DNA of 38,607 nt from positions 1-38,607 of the forward strand of contig JAYZBC010000065.1 in NCBI GenBank assembly GCA_036339375.1, in the 5' to 3' direction. Of this stretch, positions 35,380 to 38,607 are shown in pieces. A model generated the notes under the pieces. The model did not search any database, was not told the origin of the DNA, and saw only the letters and a list, made by a program, of their open reading frames with translations. The stretch is from JAYZBC01 sp036339375. Lineage in GTDB: Bacteria > Pseudomonadota > Alphaproteobacteria > MPNO01 > UBA2964. Numbering within the stretch: position 1 is the stretch's first letter; each line of letters opens with the position of its first letter. Made by a program: the position numbers and the translations under genes.

Positions 35380-36504
35380 TTGCCTGAAAATACAGAAAAG
35401 GACAAATCCCGAGTATTTCTTCACGACAATTTTCTTGATTGGTGTGAAAAAGAACCTGTACCAGTCCATGAGGGCTTCGGTCTTGACCTTATGAGTATCG
35501 AGGTAAGTCAATGGGATCGATTTGGAATGAATGGCGCTGTTTGTCTTTTAAAAGGAAGAGATGATTTTAATTCAATCTTTTGTTTTGAACTTCCACCAAG
35601 CCAGAAATCAAATCAAATACAACATATTTACGAGGAGGTTGTCTACATTCTTGATGGTTACGGCTCAACAACCATTGAAACTCCTGACGGTCAGAAACAT
35701 AGCTTTGAATGGGGAACGAATTCTTTGTTTTCTGTACCAGTAAATTCTCGTTATCAACATTTTAATGGTTCGGGACAAGACCCCGCTCGTTTCGCTACAG
35801 TCCACAATTTTTCGTTTCTAATTAATCTCTTCCGCAATGAAGAATTCATTTTTGATAACCCCAAGTCTTTTCCAGAAAGACTTGGACCTAACGGGTATTT
35901 TAATGGCGAAGGTGAGATGATTGAAATGCGACCAGGAAGTCACCAATGGGAAACCAACTTTGTTGCTGATATTTGTAATTTTGAACTTAAAAGTTGGGCT
36001 GCGCGAGGAAAAGGTTCATCCAGCCTACGATGGATACTTTCAGACGGCACCATTGGATGCCACACATCCCAAATTGTGCCAGGAACATACAAAAAAGCAC
36101 ATCGCCACATGTGTGGGACAAATGTATTTACGATCGATGGTGAGGGCTACTCTTTACTATGGGATGAAGGAAAAGAGGAGGAACTAGTTCGTATTGATTG
36201 GGATCACGGCGTTGTAGTAACTCCTCCAGAACAAATGTTTCATCAACATTTTAACACAGGCAAATCACCTTCTCGGTACTTGGCTCTGCAGTTCGGAACA
36301 GTGCGTTATCCGATGACATGGGCAAAAAAAGATATTTGGAGTGGTAAAGTAGACAAATCTGTTGAAGAAGGTGGTGCACAAATAGAATACGAAAATCAAA
36401 TGCCAAATATCCATAAACTATGGCTGGACGAAATCGACAAAAAAAATATTAAGTCCGAAATGGGAGATATTTTTGATGAAAATAAAGTCCGTTCTGGTAA
36501 TTGA
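35380..36504 (+). CDS. Bicupin protein of unknown substrate
   Basis: 374 aa from TTG at 35380, five bases after GGAGG (35370-35374). An in-frame TTG at 35368 would put the ribosome site inside the gene, so it is rejected. Two cupin barrels are visible. The first has HIYEEVVYILDGYG (about 82-95) with His82 and Glu86, Tyr replacing the second motif histidine, then RYQHFNGSG (His127). The second has GTYKKAHRHMCGT (His241, His243) but no motif glutamate, then FHQHFN (288, 290). The family resembles uncharacterised bicupins with a GEGYSLLW motif found in varied bacteria; I know of no established substrate. Both domains are likely metal binding, perhaps dioxygenase, isomerase or decarboxylase. It is the only plus-strand gene and diverges from nuoA. 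Confidence 0.85.
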   Translation: MPENTEKDKSRVFLHDNFLDWCEKEPVPVHEGFGLDLMSIEVSQWDRFGMNGAVCLLKGRDDFNSIFCFELPPSQKSNQIQHIYEEVVYILDGYGSTTIETPDGQKHSFEWGTNSLFSVPVNSRYQHFNGSGQDPARFATVHNFSFLINLFRNEEFIFDNPKSFPERLGPNGYFNGEGEMIEMRPGSHQWETNFVADICNFELKSWAARGKGSSSLRWILSDGTIGCHTSQIVPGTYKKAHRHMCGTNVFTIDGEGYSLLWDEGKEEELVRIDWDHGVVVTPPEQMFHQHFNTGKSPSRYLALQFGTVRYPMTWAKKDIWSGKVDKSVEEGGAQIEYENQMPNIHKLWLDEIDKKNIKSEMGDIFDENKVRSGN

Positions 36505-36726
36505 ATTAAGTTCAACCAACGCCAAAATTCATTAAAATTTTCATGGAAAGAATTGTTAGCTACCGTAAAGAAAACAACAGAAAAAGGAATACCGAAAATT
36601 TCGAATTACCGATGACTTAGACAATCATGTATTTTTTAAAAGGTTCCAAACAAGCCCATGTTAACCATCTCAGTGGCAAACTTTAAAAGTAGTTAAACTG
36701 CATTTTTGACAAATGGAAGGGTGTAT

Positions 36727-37065
36727 TTACTTTCTCATACCTTCCCGGAATTTTCGGTCAGCTTTATCCGCCAAAGACTTTGCTTCAAGTGCGGATGCTT
36801 TAGCTGCACGAGCGGAAGAAGCTGCTTCCTCCGCAGCAGTTCTAGCGGCACTAGCGGCGTTCCTAGAATCAATTTTTGCTTGAATTGCAGCCTTATTTGT
36901 TTTTGAGAACAAATTCGAATTTAAACTTTTTGAATCTAAGTTACCAAAACCTTTTTTTTTCTCTATACCTAAATTAGACTTTAATTTTCCAACGTTTTTG
37001 TTTGAATCATTGGGATTGTGAAGGACGGCAATAATGAAGACAACAATCCCAACTATATAACCCAT
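36727..37065 (-). CDS. Small membrane-anchored alanine-rich coiled-coil protein
   Basis: 112 aa from ATG at 37065, preceded by GGAGG (37071-37075). I do not recognise the family. Residues about 2-16 (GYIVGIVVFIIAVLH) form a membrane helix; residues 17-60 are polar, rich in Asn, Lys and Ser; residues about 62-105 are an Ala/Glu/Lys/Arg-rich helix with repeats such as RTAAEEAASSARAAK that looks like a single-chain coiled coil. The layout suggests an inner-membrane protein with a cytoplasmic or periplasmic rod. It stands alone, convergent with the bicupin and downstream of tRNA-Asp. The 222-bp gap towards the bicupin (36505-36726) holds only a 25-codon ATG frame at 36543 that I do not call. Confidence 0.6.
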   Translation of the reverse strand: MGYIVGIVVFIIAVLHNPNDSNKNVGKLKSNLGIEKKKGFGNLDSKSLNSNLFSKTNKAAIQAKIDSRNAASAARTAAEEAASSARAAKASALEAKSLADKADRKFREGMRK

Positions 37066-37231
37066 CAATTCCTCCAAATTTAAATTGGTAATTTAATTAT
37101 ATTAAACTACTAATTTTAATAATTATAAAATCAATATTTTTTTTAAATTTCACGTCTGAGATAACACACGTTCAAACCAAAAACGAGGAATTGTTTAAGA
37201 ACTACGGATTTCTAACACTTTTGAATGAAAG

Positions 37232-37309
37232 TGGCGGGAGCGACGGGACTCGAACCCGCGACCTCTGGCGTGACAGGCCAGCGCTCTAAACCAACTGAGC
37301 TACGCCCCC
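37232..37309 (-). tRNA. tRNA-Asp (GTC) with encoded CCA
   Basis: Minus strand, 5' end at 37309. Acceptor arm GGGGGCG pairs with CGCTCCC (one G-U pair), then discriminator G and encoded CCA (37232-37234). D arm GCTC...GAGC, anticodon stem CTGGC/GCCAG around CTGTCAC (anticodon GTC at 37275-37273 region), T arm GCGGG-TTCGAGT-CCCGT. All four arms fold. A weak stem CACTTT/AAAGTG follows just beyond (37216-37233), overlapping the CCA end. No duplicated tRNA 3' fragment was seen nearby, so no evidence of integration. Confidence 0.97.
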
Positions 37310-37330
37310 CGAAAAAATATTGAGGGCATG

Positions 37331-37359
37331 GTGTAATCCACCAACCCCTTGGAAGTCAA
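37331..37359 (-). promoter_or_regulatory. Promoter of tRNA-Asp
   Basis: TTGACT (37354-37359) and TTACAC (37331-37336) are 17 bases apart on the minus strand. A transcript start near 37324 would leave a short leader before the tRNA at 37309. The -35 is strong and the -10 moderate. Confidence 0.45.
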
Positions 37360-37498
37360 TCTATCCTTAGTCTTTATTAGGTCTCCATACCCATTTCATA
37401 CCAACCATCTCCAACACCTATTGAATCACATATGGAATGAGATGTGAATCTCTAATGTGAAATTGGATCCCATATTCCAAATTTACTGGTGCGAGATT

Positions 37499-37534
37499 GG
37501 TGCGAAAAAGCACCCCACCCCAAAGAATTGGGGT
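37499..37534. other. Pair of adjacent hairpins behind the MORN/SHOCT frame
   Basis: GGTGC-GAAAAA-GCACC (37499-37514) and ACCCCAA-AGAA-TTGGGGT (37517-37534) are adjacent stem-loops. On the minus strand the second is followed by the first, whose loop is TTTTTC; on the plus strand the second is followed by TCCTTATT. They may terminate the leftward MORN transcript before tRNA-Asp. A short direct repeat GGTGCGA occurs at 37488-37494 and 37499-37505. The rest of the 283-bp stretch 37310-37592, apart from the tRNA promoter, shows no gene. Confidence 0.4.
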
Positions 37535-37592
37535 TCCTTATTATATAAATATATACAGGGAAGTTTGGTAAGACAAATCTATGGGTCTATCG

Positions 37593-37730
37593 TCAAAAGT
37601 TTTTGAGCAATTCTGTCTTTTTCTGTTTAGTTTCTTCTTTATTAATAAGACCTTGATCATAAAGCTCCTTCAACTTTAAAAGCCTTTGTCTAAAATCTCC
37701 TTTTGGTGGAACAATGGTAGGAGTAACTTT
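37593..37730 (-). other. SHOCT-like domain in frame behind the MORN stop codon
   Basis: In the same frame as the MORN gene, after its TAA (37746-37748), four codons and a TAG (37731-37733), an open stretch of 45 codons ends at TGA (37593-37595). It encodes a Pro-rich lead (VTPTIVPPKGDF) and then RLLKLKELYDQGLINKEE, a textbook SHOCT pattern (short C-terminal helical hairpin with LYDQGLI turn). There is no ATG or GTG start; a TTG at 37673 is the only internal option. It may be a tail severed by stop mutations, a readthrough extension, or a sequencing error at both stops. SHOCT domains normally sit at protein C-termini. Confidence 0.6.
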
Positions 37731-37745
37731 CTAGGCATAGACGAA

Positions 37746-38516
37746 TTAATCCTCTTTCCAGATACCTTTTTTTACCCTGCCACTCTTGGCATGTGTAAAG
37801 GTGCCCTGTCCGTGCTTTTTGTTATCCTTAAATCCTCCGACGTATTTGTTCCCATTTGCCCAGATATAGGTGCCTTGTCCGTGGTAGTTGCTACTCCTGA
37901 ATTCGCCCACGTATTTGTCCCCTGCAAACTCACTTTTTGGTCCAAAAGTAATAGTTCCCTGCCCGTGAGGTTGGCCATCCTTGTGTTCACCGGCGTATTT
38001 GTTTCCGTTGGCAAAGGTAAAGGTGCCTTGGCCGTGATATTTTTCAACACTCCATTCACCAACGTATTTGCTGCCACTGGCAAAGGTAGCGGTGCCTTGA
38101 CCGTGGAATTTGCTATCCTTGTGTTCACCAACGTATTTGTTGCCGCTGCCATAGGTATAGGTGCCCTGTCCGTGCCTTTTGTTATTCTTGTATTCACCGA
38201 CGTATTTGCTACCACTAGCAAAGGTATAGGTGCCTTGTCCGTTCCTTTTGTTATTCCTGTATTCACCAACGTATTTGTCCCCTGCCCATTTGGATGAAGG
38301 ACCATAGGTATAGGCGCCCTGTCCGTTTGCTTTGCCATCCCTGAATTCACCGACGTATTTGTCGCCATTGGCATGGGTAAGGGTACCAAAGCAATTCGAC
38401 CATGAAGACTTTGTTGTTTGTCTCTCAGAAGGACACGGTGGCAATGCAAAACTCATTCCCGTACTTCCAAGAAGCACAGCAAGGGTCAGGCAGAGAGTGG
38501 TGGTCAGGTTTCTCAT
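37746..38516 (-). CDS. Secreted MORN-repeat protein
   Basis: 256 aa from ATG at 38516. Residues 1-24 form a signal peptide (MRNLTTTLCLTLAVLLGSTG, then MSFA before LPPCPS). Eight MORN repeats follow, each close to YVGEYKNNKRHGQGTYTY with the invariant YxGE and GQG; some are separated by an extra GDK-type insert (two copies at KWAGDKYVGEY and EFAGDKYVGEF). It ends KKGIWKED. MORN repeats form beta-hairpin ribbons that bind proteins or lipids; the bacterial role is unknown. A TTG-started longer frame to 38573 would mask the signal peptide. No strong Shine-Dalgarno precedes 38516. Repeats at the DNA level are similar enough to allow copy-number change. The in-frame SHOCT stretch lies just behind. 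Confidence 0.88.
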   Translation of the reverse strand: MRNLTTTLCLTLAVLLGSTGMSFALPPCPSERQTTKSSWSNCFGTLTHANGDKYVGEFRDGKANGQGAYTYGPSSKWAGDKYVGEYRNNKRNGQGTYTFASGSKYVGEYKNNKRHGQGTYTYGSGNKYVGEHKDSKFHGQGTATFASGSKYVGEWSVEKYHGQGTFTFANGNKYAGEHKDGQPHGQGTITFGPKSEFAGDKYVGEFRSSNYHGQGTYIWANGNKYVGGFKDNKKHGQGTFTHAKSGRVKKGIWKED

Positions 38517-38579
38517 AGAAAGAAGACTTACATAAAATAGGGAAAAAGGCGATATTTTGTAGAAAAGACACAAAACCCC

Positions 38580-38600
38580 TTAAACCAAGGCAAGGTTTAA
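38580..38600. other. Hairpin near the right edge
   Basis: TTAAACC (38580-38586) pairs with GGTTTAA (38594-38600) around AAGGCAA. It may be the end of a gene beyond the window or part of the MORN upstream region. No T run is convincing on either strand. Confidence 0.3.
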
Positions 38601-38607
38601 TCTGAAT

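Noticed and set aside
36543..36620. 25-codon ATG frame behind the bicupin gene
   Set aside because: Too short, no ribosome binding site and no recognisable motif.
37200..37330. Genomic-island attachment site at tRNA-Asp
   Set aside because: No integrase gene and no duplicated tRNA 3' end were found in the window.
37686..38297. 203-codon plus-strand frame with repeated GALSVPFVILVFT-like units
   Set aside because: It is the antisense of the MORN repeats, and its periodicity comes from them.
37772..38449. 225-codon minus-strand frame rich in TDRAPIPM-like repeats
   Set aside because: It is an alternative frame of the MORN gene; the repeats are frame-shifted MORN units with no signal peptide or known motif.
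37746..38516. CRISPR-like or minisatellite array
   Set aside because: The periodic DNA is explained by coding MORN repeats; there are no constant repeats with unique spacers.

Overview
The window is A+T-rich DNA from an alphaproteobacterium. The gene order is the evidence: bamA, rseP, dxr, cdsA, uppS, frr, pyrH, tsf, rpsB, dnaE, lolD, lolC, proS, rnj, coaX, birA and a contiguous nuoN-to-nuoA block all lie on the minus strand in an order I know from Alphaproteobacteria. The editing-domain-free ProRS (440 aa) and an OmpH/Skp gene behind bamA agree, and the latter leans towards a Rhodospirillales-like lineage. Low G+C suggests a free-living, possibly marine, streamlined member; I cannot name the genus.

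Layout by position. 1-10104: translation and envelope operon, transcribed leftwards from a good sigma70-like promoter at 10031-10059: rpsB-tsf-pyrH-frr-uppS-cdsA-dxr-rseP-bamA-ompH. It joins translation (S2, EF-Ts, RRF), UMP kinase, undecaprenyl and phospholipid precursors, the MEP pathway, site-2 proteolysis and outer-membrane protein assembly. 10105-17217: dnaE, then proS-lolC-lolD upstream of it; the dnaE upstream gap holds a consensus DnaA box. 17218-35090: nuoA to nuoN, then birA, coaX, rnj and tag, packed with mostly tiny gaps or overlaps. This encodes all fourteen subunits of proton-pumping NADH dehydrogenase (A, B, C, D, E, F, G, H, I, J, K, L, M, N).

35091-38607: accessory-looking edge. 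A bicupin gene (the only plus-strand gene) has its own promoter and a TTG start. Next come an orphan small membrane/coiled-coil protein, tRNA-Asp(GTC), and a secreted protein with eight MORN repeats.

The two most unusual structures are at the ends. At the left edge the ompH-like gene carries an exact 180-bp (60-codon) in-frame tandem duplication of its signal peptide and N-terminal region, which puts a second signal-peptide-like segment inside the protein. At the right edge, the frame behind the MORN gene's stop codon encodes, after two stops five codons apart, an intact SHOCT-like C-terminal domain. No CRISPR array, insertion sequence, prophage or transposase was seen. Several starts given here follow Shine-Dalgarno position and gene junctions rather than the longest open frame.
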